Assembly (NCBI GenBank): GCA_009761415.1
Contig: QUOL01000038.1
Location: forward strand, 1-35,599
DNA from: Sarcomyxa edulis
Taxonomy: Eukaryota > Basidiomycota > Agaricomycetes > Agaricales > Mycenaceae
DNA: 35,599 nt
Direction: 5' to 3'
Shown here piece by piece: positions 1 through 11,280 of the stretch (position 1 is the stretch's first letter; each line of letters starts with the position of its first letter). The position numbers and the translations under genes are program-made. The notes under the pieces are model-generated. The model searched no databases, was not told the DNA's origin, and saw only the letters and a program-made list of their open reading frames with translations.

Positions 1-189
1 GATTCATCAGGAAAACGTAAACACGTCTGAAAATGTTACCAACTAAGCTATAGAGGAATATAGATTTATTATATTTATTGCAATATTTAACACTCCCAAA
101 GCACCTGTGCCTATGCTGTTTTAGCTGGAGCTGTGATATTAGATCATCCAGTCCTGCCTGGTGTAACGAAAGGACATGATGACTTTTCC

Positions 190-421
190 AAATATATAGG
201 TGGGAAGCTCTAGTGGTAATCTTTAGCCTAAACCCCTTAACACTAGCCATAGTATGCCGACACCAAACACGCTTACTCCAGCCATGGGAAAGGCCATGCC
301 ATTCATAATGATTAATAATCCAAATAAAAGTGTCAGCAGCAAGAATTGAACCTGTGACCATCACATATTATATAACCATACTTTCTAATTATACTTTCTG
401 ACACTATACCAACTAAGCTAT
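190..421 (-). mobile_element. tRNA-derived SINE-like element
   Basis: On the minus strand an exact Pol III A box (TAGCTTAGTTGG, 420-409) is followed 57 nt later by a B-box-like motif (GGTTCAATTC, 352-343). This is the order and roughly the spacing of a tRNA promoter, but the flanks do not fold into a tRNA, and a non-tRNA body runs on to about 190. That is the architecture of a tRNA-derived SINE. A second copy of the same A box sits at 50-39, cut off by the window edge. A degenerate plus-strand copy of the B box lies at 719-728. The poly-A or simple-repeat tail and the target-site duplication were not resolved. Confidence 0.5.
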
Positions 422-699
422 GAAAGCTTAAATAGAAATTATAATACAGTGAAATAAGTACCCATTTGAGAATTTGTTTTATTATCAATAAATTCAATAT
501 TAAATGAGTTTCCTCTTGCCTAACCCTAACTTAACTTTAGTGATCAAATATGTGTGTAATAATTACATAATAAGGTTTCTTCCATTGTGTTTTATTCCAG
601 GACCTTTTGTGGGAAGATTCATGCTTAATCCTAGTTAACATTTTATTTGATAGAGAAATGAGTGAAATAAGTTTGCAGAATGGTGTATATATGACAATT

Positions 700-800
700 T
701 ATGTAATATATGGTTTAGGGTTCAATTCTTGCCAGTTGCATTCTTTTACAATCGTAAAGGACCTTAGGCAAAAGCTCCTAGCTACAGTCATGGTGAGGTG
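700..800 (+). mobile_element. degenerate SINE-like fragment
   Basis: The B-box-like GGTTCAATTCTTGC at 719-732 is the same as in the element at 190-421 but on the other strand. The following body shares interrupted blocks with it, such as TTAGGC-AAAG near 767-775. The A box is not recognisable. This is probably an old copy of the same family. The open frame at 607-1074 that spans it is AT-rich and without recognisable protein character, so no gene is called. Confidence 0.3.
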
Positions 801-2602
801 GGTGCACTGCCACCTTTTGCTCTGGGGGAAAAAAAATTGGGTCTTTGAAGAAGAGATAAGCCAAATAGTACGGAGCTACATCCCCATACATACCTGGAGT
901 TTCATACATATTGGAGAGTTGGTTTTGACGTGCAAAGCAGGGCTCCGAGATCTAGATTTTCAAAAAATTGAGATTTATATGGGATTTATACCGGGTTTTG
1001 CCCCATATATATATGCATTGGGAATATATTTGTTCCCAATTAGAAAGACATGTTTATCTGAGTATATCTACTGAATCTTCTCGAATCCAACATATTCCAC
1101 ATTCCCGGGCAGCTTAGAGGGTCTCAGTCATCATATCTCAGTTTTTTTTTTTGTATGTTTTTGTATTTTTTTCTCTATTTCTTCTTCAGTTTTTCCTTTC
1201 TTGCATTTGAAGGTGGATTGTATCATATGATATGTTGGTTTTTCGAAAGTGGCTAGACGGTTTTTCTTTTATTTGGGCATCGTAAATTGCACAATGTGCC
1301 TCCGCCGTCAAGCAAGTGGCCCGTTCACAAAGAAAATAAACAAATAAAAGGTTAGCATAGCAGGGGGCTGTTTAGGGGGTTTCTAAAAAGCCGTGAAGTA
1401 TTCACCTTACAAGAAAAGATATATTAGAATTGTATTGTAACCACAGTGAAGATCGAGGATGTATAAAGAGGCAGGAGCAAGCAAAAAAGTGCAAGAACTG
1501 TGAATTTTGCAATATGGTCAACAATGTACAAGATGCAAAAAAAATTCATGGCGAGAAGATATCAAGAAGAATGAGGTGGTAAAGTACTGTATTAAACGGA
1601 ACATTCTCGACGGGGTTTCCCTTGAAAAATCTAGGAAATTCATTCAGAAAAGTCAGCTTTCCAGGTCATCTAGCAGCATTATAAAATCTGACATGGTATA
1701 TCCAGATATTTTGAACTTCTCGGGATCCATTGTGATTTTGTTTCAAAGATGACTGCCCCGAGTATAGAAGCTGCACGGCTTGCACTGACTGACTATGTGT
1801 CATAATCAGACCACCTCCCAATACAGGGAATGACTATAAGGACCCACATTTTGATTTTCTTCACGAGGTGCAAATGGGACGCGGTGGATAGACAAGTATT
1901 GCAGTCTCATTCACGTGATGCCAAGGACACCGACCCGGTCTTGCCAGCTATGTTTAGAAAAATTTTCATGATCCGACAAATGACAATGTCAACAGGAAAA
2001 GTCACTTGTCTCTCACATGCTCTGAGAGAACCAAAAGCTTCCCCAAGCATTCCAGAGCATCTCAGGGGTATTTTAGGAGCTCTGAATGCTCTGAGAGACT
2101 CTGAGAAGCTCTGAGAGTTGTTTGAGAGCTTTCTGAGATGCCTTAGGAATAAGTAGTTTCCTAGAGTACCTCAGACACCCTGGGATGCTCTGACATACCA
2201 TTGAAAAAGGATGTAAAATAGAGTAAAAAACAGGTTTCGGATGACTAGGACATTGAAGAAAATAAATGCATTCAGCAAGGATCAAACTCGGACCCTTCAC
2301 CTAAAGGACACAGAACCTCGGAAACTAACAACTTAACCAATAGTCTACAAGACCATGTACATGTCAGTCTCCTACCCAGCCACACATTACGAGGTTCAAA
2401 ATGAGATTCACGCGATGTAAAATCCGAGAATTTGAGTGAGACCAATTATCAGTTGGATAGCACGGACCGGATTTCAAACTCCCCACACTCTTATTTTTTT
2501 GAACCTCTCCACGGCGGCTGGCATATAATACAAGTAAACACGTTCTCAGCACCACCTCAACGCGTCGCATTTTTGTACCTACCTACTCTTTGTACTGCTT
2601 CA
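801..2602. other. non-coding AT-rich stretch
   Basis: No convincing coding signal on either strand. A poly-T run lies near 1141-1152. Between 2020 and 2200 the motif CTCTGAGAG and variants such as GCTCTGA recur at irregular spacing. Near 2282-2350 a weak, inverted tRNA-like pair (GGTCCGAGTTTGATCC on the minus strand and TAGACTATTGG upstream of it) may be another worn SINE head. Confidence 0.5.
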
Positions 2603-3306
2603 ATGGCATCTCGCGACCAACTTAATGCTGTTATTGCAGCTCTTGAGCACTATGACTTAGCTGCATCTAATTTCATCCTGTCTCTACTTAAAAATTCGCA
2701 TTACCAAGAGCAAGCTTGCCTCAAAGACCTTCTCGAACACTCCGGAGAGTTACTGTCCGCATTTCTACAACATCCCAAGACATCAGACTCCACTCTTGCA
2801 TGGGCCAACAATATAATAAAGAAGAAATATGCCGAGGCCATCAAGAAATTAGCAAAGACCGAGAATGGATGGCACTTTAGTGCCCTTTGTGCTTCTGCAA
2901 AGCAATTGCAGGAATTCCGCATCGAAGAAATGGCAGAACTAGAAGGAAATCAGCCACTGAACGTCGGGCTGCACTCATTACCATTGCAATGTTGCATTGC
3001 CTCCGTATTTTCCAGGCAGCTTTACTGATTGATTCTCTGTAGAAAAAAGTTGTGATAATCAGTCTGATGATGCAGAGCACGACTCAAAAATGTAACACTT
3101 TCAAAAGTATCTTCGGCATCTTCCTGCATGCTTCAAATACCCTGGAGAAAGTCATCGAAGCCCTCGCACACATAGGGATTTCAATCTTGATTCAAGCTAT
3201 CCACAACACAATCTGCTCACTATCGCGCTGTGAGGATGCCAGCATCCCCAGCCAAGGAATCAACAACTATACAACAACCTACTCTTATGCGACTCCCCAG
3301 ACATAG
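2603..3306 (+). pseudogene. decayed DUF6589-type agaric TE-associated gene (N-terminal part)
   Basis: The reading frame starting MASRDQLNAVIAALEHYDL at 2603 gives about 140 residues resembling the N-terminus of the very abundant agaricomycete DUF6589 proteins: a helical start, then a GWHFSA block and an FRIEEMAELE block. After the stop at 3028, a second frame (3052-3306) carries the next expected segment (MMQSTTQKCN, FGIFLHASNT, VIEALAHIGISI), so the two pieces belong to one gene broken by a frameshift or lost exon junction. The remaining roughly 700-800 residues, including the domain itself, are absent. The family has no established function and is inferred to be transposon-linked because of its copy number. 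Identification is from memory of family motifs. The broken state is directly visible. Confidence 0.6.
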
Positions 3307-4456
3307 CTAACTACAGAGATATTGGTGATATTACCACAAACGACTTGCTTTTCGAATGTCCGGACACTGAAAGACACCAAGTACCCGCGACTTGACGGTT
3401 TCTCCCCGAAAGCGGCCTCTTCATCCACTCACAAAACGCTAACCCGCCTTCGGTCACGTCTCAGAACGTTTTGGAATACCTGAAATCACACACGAACAAC
3501 TTCTCCGAAGGAAATCTACCGCCAGAACCCAATTCCCTATCGTCGTTTCACCTGACCGAAAGCCCAATGTACTCGATCACCTCTCCGCAGCCCCCTAGAT
3601 CCTTCGGACAGATCCCAAATCGTTTCAGCAGGCTCCCTTTCATCTCTAGAAGACCTCATCGAGAGATACTTCACCGACAAAACATTGCCACCAGTCGACA
3701 TACCGCCAACGTGATGCTTGCTGCCCTGAGCTGTTCTTCCTATCAAATCGGACATATTCCCTTTACATTGCAATCTCAATTCACACCTTTCCATGCATCT
3801 GGACGCCTCGTTAAGGCCTCCGTTCACCCTGACCAAGTGGTGCTACGGAATATGCTTCCCTCTGTGTTTATCACATGACACAGCACTTGTAAGCGAGGTA
3901 TCGCCCGCTAAAGACACTACAGGTCTCCGCCTAGCAACCCACATCAAATTCACTCTTCTCGGACAACTTTGGCCGTCGCATCTTGGAAAAATCTATCGGA
4001 AGCTCCCTATCATCCTGCTCACTCGGACATGTTTCATCCCTTCACAAATTCACCTTGCAACACTTTCAGAAAACACCTCAGGCCTTAACCTTTCACACTG
4101 AGCGAGGTTCGGACACATCAAAATCAATACCGGATCTGTTTCATCATTACAGATCTCGGGGACCTTGGGATGACACTCGGGGTGAAAGAATTAGGCAAGG
4201 ACAGGGAAGGAATTCATATATAAAGTAGGATAGGACATGGAGAACGGGAGATAGAACAAGTGTGGACAAGAACCATAGAGACATACCCAAATCGACCACC
4301 CACCCAGTCACTCTCTATAGGAATTCTATCTCTTTCTCATACTCCTGAAACCGAGACCAAGAACGATTACAGGAGTCGGTCAAACAAGAAGAAAAGGACT
4401 CGATTCAGTCGGCAGTACCACTCTCGGACGAAGGAAGCTCTCCGAAACTAGTTCAG
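3307..4456. other. non-coding, TE-like stretch with a TATA-like site
   Basis: No recognisable protein. The plus-strand frames at 3471-3878 and 3793-4101 overlap each other and lack family character. The sequence is rich in TCCGAA/CGGACA words that continue into the tandem repeat downstream. A TATA-like ATATATAAAG occurs near 4216-4225, followed by a leader-like stretch, which would fit an LTR or other Pol II promoter of a transposon, but no paired LTR is found in the window. Confidence 0.35.
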
Positions 4457-4725
4457 AGCTGTCCGAAACCCTCGATAGCTCTCCGAAGACATTTATAGCT
4501 ATACAAAGCATCGGTCAGCTCCCCGAAAGCTGTCCGAGGCCTTTGTTGGTTCTCCAAGAACGAAAACTATAGCTGTCCGAAGCCATCGATAGCTCTCCGA
4601 AGACGTTTTATAGCTGACCAAAGCATCGGTCAGCTCTCCGATAGCTGTCCGAGGCCTTTGTTGGCTGTCCGAGAACAAACCTATAGCTGTCCGAAGCCTC
4701 TATTGGCCCACGAGAACGAACCTAT
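4457..4725. repeat. 114-bp tandem repeat, 2.4 copies
   Basis: Two consecutive 114-bp units (4457-4570 and 4571-4684) both begin AGCTGTCCGAA and share blocks such as CAAAGCATCGGTCAGCT and TGTCCGAGGCCTTTGTTGG. A third partial unit runs from 4685 to about 4725. Inside each unit the shorter word AGCT(G/C)TCCGA recurs several times, so the unit itself arose from a smaller repeat of about 20-30 bp. Confidence 0.85.
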
Positions 4726-5376
4726 AGCAGTCCGAAGCTTTCCTTACACCTCATCATCTCATATCCACCTCGCCACCGTTTTACACACACATTTATTCAA
4801 ATACAAGTCACTGGGCATTAGGATTTCTCGCTACGTAAAATCCCCTCCGAGAAAACGTCACCTTACCCCCCTAGAGGCGAACTACAGTTAGGAGTCTAGC
4901 ACATCTACTCCTAGCGCCGCAGTCCTCACCACACCAATGTCTCAATGTTCACATCACCACTGCAGTCCATGGCCCGCAATGGAGCGCCGTTCATATGGCG
5001 CTCTGTACACACTCACTGCCTGGAAGGTATAAAGCAGTTGGCGTCTTGGACGCCCATATTGCGGCCCGTGGATATCCGGATAGACGAACGCATATGGCTT
5101 ATATGGAGCCATGGTGGTAATATATAGTCTAATAGTCCTGGCTGTAGCCAGTGGAAATTATTCATTAAGCATGGCTGTAGCCAACCCTGTGGCTGTGCAC
5201 ACTTCCAAGAGGTCCAGCACCCGATTTTCCCTCAGCTTTGTCAGCCAAAGTCCGGGACCTCTACCCAGGCCTTACACATGTACAAATAGAAGACCATGAA
5301 TATAATAATAATAATATTCGGGCAGGTAGGCTTCCTGTACAAAATGAATTCTATTAATGGCTCTTCTTTGTTGGCT

Positions 5377-5439
5377 CGTTCCGATCGGATCCAGCTAGCC
5401 ACGCCGCCGATTTGGACCTCTGGCTAAGTCTGACTTGGC
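5377..5439. repeat. direct repeat, copy 1
   Basis: A 63-bp block starting CGTTCCGATCGGATCCAGC. It is repeated with about 90% identity at 5733-5794, 356 bp downstream in the same orientation. Both copies contain CTAGCCACGCCG and CCTCTGGCTAAGTCTG. Confidence 0.8.
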
Positions 5440-5732
5440 CAGCCAGCGCTCAATCTCCCTAGTCTGTCTGGGACAGAATGTAGCGGATGGGCTCTGCTCG
5501 GGGTCTCATAATAGCATTCAAATCCATCTCGGGCAACCCTGACTTGGCCAAACCTCAGAAACTATCCATTGGCTAGGTTTGGGGAAGGGGATAGCAGTCG
5601 GTCCAATATGCAATAGATTTGTGGCATTTGTGGCGCACTGGCTAAGTTGGACTTGGCCAAGCATCAAAATCTAGTCTCTGGCTAACTTTTATGGCATTAG
5701 ATCTACGCCAATAATGATAGCCTTCTTCGGCA

Positions 5733-5794
5733 CATTCCGATCGGATTCAGCTAGCCACGCCGCGATTTGGGCCTCTGGCTAAGTCTGGGTTGGC
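5733..5794. repeat. direct repeat, copy 2
   Basis: Second copy of the block at 5377-5439, with a one-base deletion in the GCCGCCG run and several transitions. Confidence 0.8.
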
Positions 5795-5951
5795 TGTCAG
5801 CTCCGGAGATTCCGTGGTGAGTAAAGAGCACTATGCTGAAAATATTCTAAGTCCAAATTTTCGATCTCGCACTAAGTCTTTCTGTTATTCCTCTCCGTTC
5901 AATGATATAGCATGCATACGATGTTATATAGATATATACAAGTGCTTTACA

Positions 5952-8900
5952 TCAATTTCGAACCTTCCAAGCAAGGATACCCTGAAGCACCCAACCTACA
6001 TCAATGACAGCCTCTTCCCAATCAAGAACAGGGCCTGTGACCTTCACCCCGTCGACTTTGCCCTGGACCGAACATCCCCACCAATAAAGGCAGGCAACAA
6101 CCCCAAGGAATCCGTTGGCTCCAGGACAGTCCAGCGTATCCCACTCGTCACCATACTCCTCCACCTCCGAAGGCCAGTCAGATGAGTTGTTGAGGCGACA
6201 CCATTTCGGCTGTAACGAGATCCACCATGCACGCCATGTCTTTCCAAACGAGATTGTATCAGTGACTAACGTCGACGCACCACTGCGGCCCCGTCCATCC
6301 ACGATCCAAACTGTAAGTTGTGCCGGTCTTCCAACTTTCGGGAATCCGCGTTTTCCGTTCTTGAACCCGTTGCAAACTTCAGAGACTAATAAGTAGGCTC
6401 AATAGCCCGCGGAAGGGTTCCCCAGATCGTTGACCATCAATAGCGCTACCGGCAGCTTCAGCCAATTAGGTGCATTATCGGGTACCTCGGTGTCGATATC
6501 TTCCCCAGCAGAATTTTGTCGCGACTGTCGAGATGTGGCCTGCTACTGGAGGGCGGGTTGCGAACATCCTCGCCAGGGGAAGATGATGTTTCACCGTCGA
6601 CGGCGGTGGAATCACTGACGTTCGGAGGGGGACGCTGACACCATCACTGGCAGGAGCATTTTCGACGTTGGGAGCAGAAGATACCTCGGCATCTGAGGTT
6701 TCAGGGTCGATAGTCGTGCCAGAGTCCACCCCAAAGTTGCGAACATCAGATGGTGGAGGGGTTTCAGAACTGAGGGATGAATGATTTCCAATTCTACACG
6801 AGGGTCGCGAACACCAGGACGAGAGTTGGGAGAGCCAGGGACTGCATGATTGCCAGAGGCAAGACGAGGGATGCGAACGTCGGAAGAAGCGGGCTCGTCA
6901 ATGGGCGCGGATGCACGGGTTCCACGGGTCGAACAAGAGGTGCGAACATCAGGAGAGGGGCTCCTTGACGTCGTCTGAATGCCTTCAGCGCCTGTATCCA
7001 CGTCCATACCTGTGACATCTATTCCTCCCACTACAGTCTCAACCTCGCCCTGCGACCGATCGCCGTTGTTGTGCGGTCCACCCATAGTATCCACTGGCTC
7101 GCCCATCTCGTCTCCTTGGTTTTCAGGTGTGTCCCCGTCGTTCAGTAACATCGCGTCGTCTCCGTTCGCGCCTGAGCCCATCTCTTCCCCATCTTCCATG
7201 GATTGTGGGTTCTTCGAGCCCCGTGTAGACCGCCTTAACGGTTCTATCGGTGCAGTTGCTTGCTTCCTCCTTGGCTTTGGCCTTGGCGGCGCAGCGTCTT
7301 CCGAGACGTTTCTCTTGCCAGATATAATGTCGGCAGCGTGCCTAATGTCGAGTTCGTCCAGAAGCAGCTGGTTCCTCGCTAGATTCGCGTTTCTGATCCT
7401 TTCGTACTCAGATATTGCGGGTTTAGGTTGGGGAGTACTCTGGGAGGGATAGCGTGGGACGTTGAGGCTTGGGATGTGGATTTGGATTTCTTCGTCGCCG
7501 TTGTCTTCACAATTGCGACGGTGGTGCTCTTGGTCGTCATTTTCCTCCCTGTTCCAGCGTCAGCCTTGTCTCCCGCCTGCATCCGCCTTCTCTTCTTCGA
7601 TCTCATCTTTGCCGCCTCCTCTTCGCTATCGACCGCGTCGTCGTCGTCATCGTCATCGTCGGATGACGATTTGCCATCCGAATCGCTATCGTCCAGCACT
7701 ACATCATCGTCCTGTCCGTCCACATCCATGCGGTATTTTGCTTGCAGCAATGGGTCGTCTAGAGGCAATGCTGCCGCAGCTTTGTCTTCTGAAGCTAGAT
7801 CGCGTTTCGTCAGCCTTGTATCTAGACACCATGCAGAACGGCTGACTTACTGAAGCATGTTTGAAGATATCCTTCGAACAATGCGCTCACGCCCCTTTGG
7901 AAGCGTTCAGGCTGCCATCCGGCGAACGTTACAGGATTCGGCGACTTGTTGACTGATCTCGTTATACTGAGCACGTTCACGGATAAGTATCTTCGTTTGA
8001 TTGATATTTGAACAAAAACTCACGTCAAGGACCAATTTCCCCCCTTGGTCTGGCATGCACCCACGACAAGTACCACCAGATGCATGCCTGTAAAGTCCTT
8101 CACTCCTTCGAAGATTGGAGTGAAGAATGCTCCAAGCCGATTGATACATCTAAGGAATTCTTTAATTATTTGAGTTCGAATATACGCGGACTAAACAAGA
8201 GCTTACCTTTGTCGGTCTGCTGGTGCTTGCGAGGGCGGGGTAGACATGGCCAATTTATATTCTGCATTCGCCTGGTCACGGTCTGCCTCTGCCTTGGCCA
8301 CAAACAATGCCTTTCGCTCCTCCGGTAAAGTATCATACAGCTCTTTTGCGATTTTACAACGAAATGCAGTAGTGGGATTCCCACTGATGGAGGGGTTTGC
8401 AGCGACGTGTTCTGCCCAGCGTTCCACAACGGTCAAATGGATCTCCTCCTTCTGGCACTCGTGCATATACTGTTGATAGCCCTGGCGACGTTTTTGGGGA
8501 GGTGCCTTGATACCGGAGAGCTTGGCCATCAGTAGCGCTAAGGGATCGTCTTTGAAGTTGACGCGTTTGGCCATCGCGATCTTCTTCATCCGCTGCACTC
8601 GATACTGGAGCCAACGTCGAATGGCCTGATGGGATTGGCATCGGTCAATACTACTGCTACACATCGAAAGAAAAAAACTCACCTTATTTTTCTGGCGAAT
8701 ATAATCTCCACGCGCGACCTGCTCTTCTGCTGTTAAGTCCTCTACTACAGGGGGTTCGTTGATGTCGTAGACGGGCAGCGGTAAGTCTGGTTCTTCGTCG
8801 TCTGAAAGTCTCCAGGAGATGAGGGTATGATATTCGTTGCAGATACGATTGAAATAATCGCGTTCGGCGGTCCACCCAAAGCGCATAGAATCTGCGTACT

Positions 8901-9003
8901 TCTCAACGTGAGGTAAGAGAATCGTCTCACGACATCCTTCGGCCCACAGCTTCTGATTGCGGCGGTCCTTTTTAGGGATGCGCTTGTACTGTCGTTTCCC
9001 CAT
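5952..9003 (-). pseudogene. TE-associated multi-exon gene with HMG-box-like region, C-terminus decayed
   Basis: Starts at ATG 9003 (MGKRQYKRIPKKDRRNQKLW). Exons in order are 9003-8683, 8625-8207, 8149-8024, 7966-7851, 7788-7520 (or 7511), and 7439 onward. Three introns are exactly 57 bp, one is 62 bp, and one of 71 or 80 bp (acceptor at 7440, weak donors GTGAAG or GTCGCA) keeps the frame. Residues about 149-234 (RRQGYQQYMHE to YKLAM) resemble an HMG box. Later come a WQPERF motif, an acidic Asp run (near 7640-7660), a basic KKRRRM segment, and SEYERIRNANLARNQ. The family tail (APNWLKLPVALL, GRPAQLTVWI, WWISLQPKW, YWWGCSV) is recognisable down to 5952. However, the low-complexity linker needs three same-direction frame changes (about 6775, 6625 and 6505), and a TGA interrupts the tail at 6401-6399. 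The family is a repetitive agaric family often near transposases. The DNA-binding role is inferred. Confidence 0.7.
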
Positions 9004-9270
9004 CAGATTAGACGCCCAAGAGCGCTTATGTACACTTAAGAGTGCTGGAGTCTATCTTCAGTCGTGTCATTTATTGAGATGTACGAGACACTCACGATTG
9101 CAACAATATACACCTGACGCTGATCTGAAGGATGACTCTCGGATGCTCCCTTTCGATTCTAGGGCATACTCGGACGATATTGACCACGTGCGCCAATGCT
9201 GAGCCTTTGAACTCCGCTCGAAACCCTGATAATCACCTCAGATCAGATAACGACTTTGCTTCAGTCCACG
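9004..9270. promoter_or_regulatory. divergent intergenic region (putative bidirectional promoter)
   Basis: A 267-bp gap separates the head-to-head starts at 9003 (minus) and 9271 (plus). It has no clear TATA box. Its position makes it the only place for both promoters, and shared regulation of the two genes is an inference. Confidence 0.35.
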
Positions 9271-10619
9271 ATGGACCTCCTTGTAGCGTACACTAGCGCC
9301 ATGTCTCTCGACTCCTCTTCCCCACACAAATACTGCACACCCGTGTATTATCCTGGAGCGTCCCCACGGAATTCTCGCTATTACGTTGTGACGTTTGGAC
9401 GTGTCACTGGATCTTTCGGAGCTGGTAGTTCTTTTCTTCTATCTTATATTAGCACGATACTGATCTATATCAAGGCTTATTGTCGAACCTCTCGTCCTCG
9501 GTTTCTCTGGCAGTTCTCACAAGAAGTTCAGCACTGCAGAGGAGGCGGTTGAGAGATGGCGCGAAAACTATCTCATACATCACGCCAGCGGAATCACCAT
9601 CCAGAACTTGCCGAGATTGCAAAAAGGAACGATAAGACTCCTGTTCTGCCTGCTCCTGTTTCTCTCGAGGAACTTCGTAAAGAGGCCATCCGGCGTCAAG
9701 TCCGTCCAGCGACACCTCCTCTGACTCCCACCAAACCACCTCCTACTTACGAAACCTCAGCTTTCACCACCCCTTCAACCCCAGTCAAAACCCCGCTACC
9801 TGTGTACATCCGTTCTGCTTCACCAACTCCCGTCCGTCGTACGTCTACAAAACCTGCCCGCCATTGCTCACCCCCGGATGTCAATGCACCTTCGCCTGCC
9901 CGGGGTGCTCCACCCATGTCAACTCCCACAAGACTATCTTCGTCAGTATCTGGGAAGTCTTGTTTGTCGGCGTCGTCTCCGGTGCAGCCATCGTCAGGCC
10001 CAATCAGGGATTCATCGGAGGGAGTCTCTCGTAGCTCCATTCAGCCTACAACACCCCCCAGTTCCATTGCTTCCTCTACTTCTCTGGTTGTTCGACCCCA
10101 GAGCAGGCCTGTGGTGCGTAGGCCTCCGAGAAACGTTTATGGGGTGTCTTTTGGGTCGTTCCGTAATGCGATATCCAATAATCGGTGCGTATAACATTCA
10201 CTCACATTCACTCCCCTACTCATGATCTGGATCTATGGACAGAGAGTCGGCTTATAGCCTGTATACTCTATTTCGTGACGCGCAGTGCCAGCCGGGTTTC
10301 CATGTAGGTCCTCTCGAGGAAGTCGTGGCGGACATCACAGCAGGCTGGGAAGACACATTCTTCTCGTTCAATCAGGGCGAGGGCGACGTCCTCACCTATT
10401 CGAACTTGTACGTGTCTTGTCTCTCCCTCTTCTTGCGCGTAGATGATACTAATCGTGACCTGTAGCAACCTCGCCCGCGCCAAGTTTGAACAACTCTGCA
10501 CGTTTTCGGACACCGTCGAAATGTTGCTCGACGAAACGCTCCAAGGTACAGAGAGGCACGAGGAGCACAATTGTGAAGACCACGGCTGGAGAAACTGCCC
10601 TGAGGGTGTCAGCATGTAA
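9271..10619 (+). CDS. protein with split viroplasmin/RNase H1 N-terminal-like domain, Pro/Ser-rich
   Basis: ATG at 9271 opens a frame with RYYVVTFGRVTGSFG (near 9380-9421). After a probable intron (GTAGTT at 9425 to CAAG at 9474) a different frame continues VEPLVLGFSGSSHKKF then TAEEAVERWRENY. Together these match the two halves of the viroplasmin-type RNase H1 N-terminal domain (YVV-GR...GFSG...KF-T-EEA). The join is one base out of frame, and another frame change is needed before the Pro/Ser-rich stretch (9556-10184), so this part may be damaged. Downstream splicing is clean: intron 10185-10242 (58 bp) and intron 10408-10465 (58 bp), ending at TAA 10617-10619 after a charged helix (LARAKFEQLCTF). 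It is divergent from the gene starting at 9003, with 267 bp between them. The domain binds RNA/DNA hybrids in RNase H1; no RNase H catalytic domain follows here. Confidence 0.5.
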
Positions 10620-11280
10620 CATTGTTAGACTCATTGTGCAGTAAACACGCCTCGCAGTGCTTTTTTTCCCAATCAAATAGCTACATTTTGTAGCACACAT
10701 ATATACCTTTATCCCATCTCTCCAGAACAAGTTGTCCCACCTTCCCAGGTTCCATTGACCTGCGACGTCATTGATGAAGCAAAGACTTAGACATTGAGCA
10801 CAGTTGTGTAAGTAAAACATGAGATTCTGCGAAGGTAGGGGCTGTAGAACAGCTTCGCGACCCAGTCCAATAACATGTAGTCCAGCTTTCGGATTGGTCC
10901 CGAGCACGACACATATCCTCAGTGAAGTTACATTCAACCATCTTCTTCTTTCTCATTCTTGCCGAAGCACAACACGCCGTGCTCAACGCGTTCGTACACC
11001 ACCCCTCCCTATACCATACGGCGCAACCAACTCGTGGTACCGATAACTGTCGCACCCAACGAAATGGGGTACACTTCCTGCTAGCATTGAAAGGCTAAGT
11101 ACATCAGTCAGTCGACCATTTGACGTATCCAGCTATGCGCACATACCGCACATACCATTGAGAGCAACAGCCAATGCTCCCAGGAACGATGCTCTGAACA
11201 TTGGCGTTGAAGATCGGTGTGGAAGATTGGAGTTGAAGATCGGGAGTGTTGCGAGTGTTGAAGTAATGATATAGCACGCA
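10620..11280. other. intergenic, no gene seen
   Basis: Short overlapping frames occur on both strands (for example 10449-10937 minus and 10819-11046 plus), but none shows domain motifs, intron signals or consistent composition. This stretch presumably holds the 3' end of the gene at 9271-10619. I see nothing else that I can support. Confidence 0.4.

Larger units (their letters stand above)
4726..5951. other. non-coding repeat-derived stretch
   Basis: No coding region is supported. A short (AAT)n run lies near 5301-5317. From about 5370 the words GGCTAAGT and ACTTGGCCA recur, and a 62-63 bp block is present twice (5377-5439 and 5733-5794). The stretch looks like remnants of a non-autonomous element or LTR, but no terminal pair could be defined. 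Confidence 0.45.

Noticed and set aside
607..1074. 155-codon plus-strand open frame
   Set aside because: AT-rich, no motif, overlaps a SINE-like B box, and has no splice or start context; treated as chance.
7440..7520. Frameshift in the HMG-like gene between KSTT and PKPAISEY
   Set aside because: A 71- or 80-bp intron with acceptor at 7440 restores the frame exactly, so no lesion is needed here.
7428..7853. Ser/Val-rich plus-strand frames opposite the HMG-like gene
   Set aside because: Antisense shadows of the Asp/Ser/Lys-rich exon on the minus strand.
9425..9475. Clean intron joining the two halves of the viroplasmin-like domain
   Set aside because: The only GT-AG pair available leaves the join one base out of frame, so it is reported as an unresolved junction rather than as a confirmed intron.
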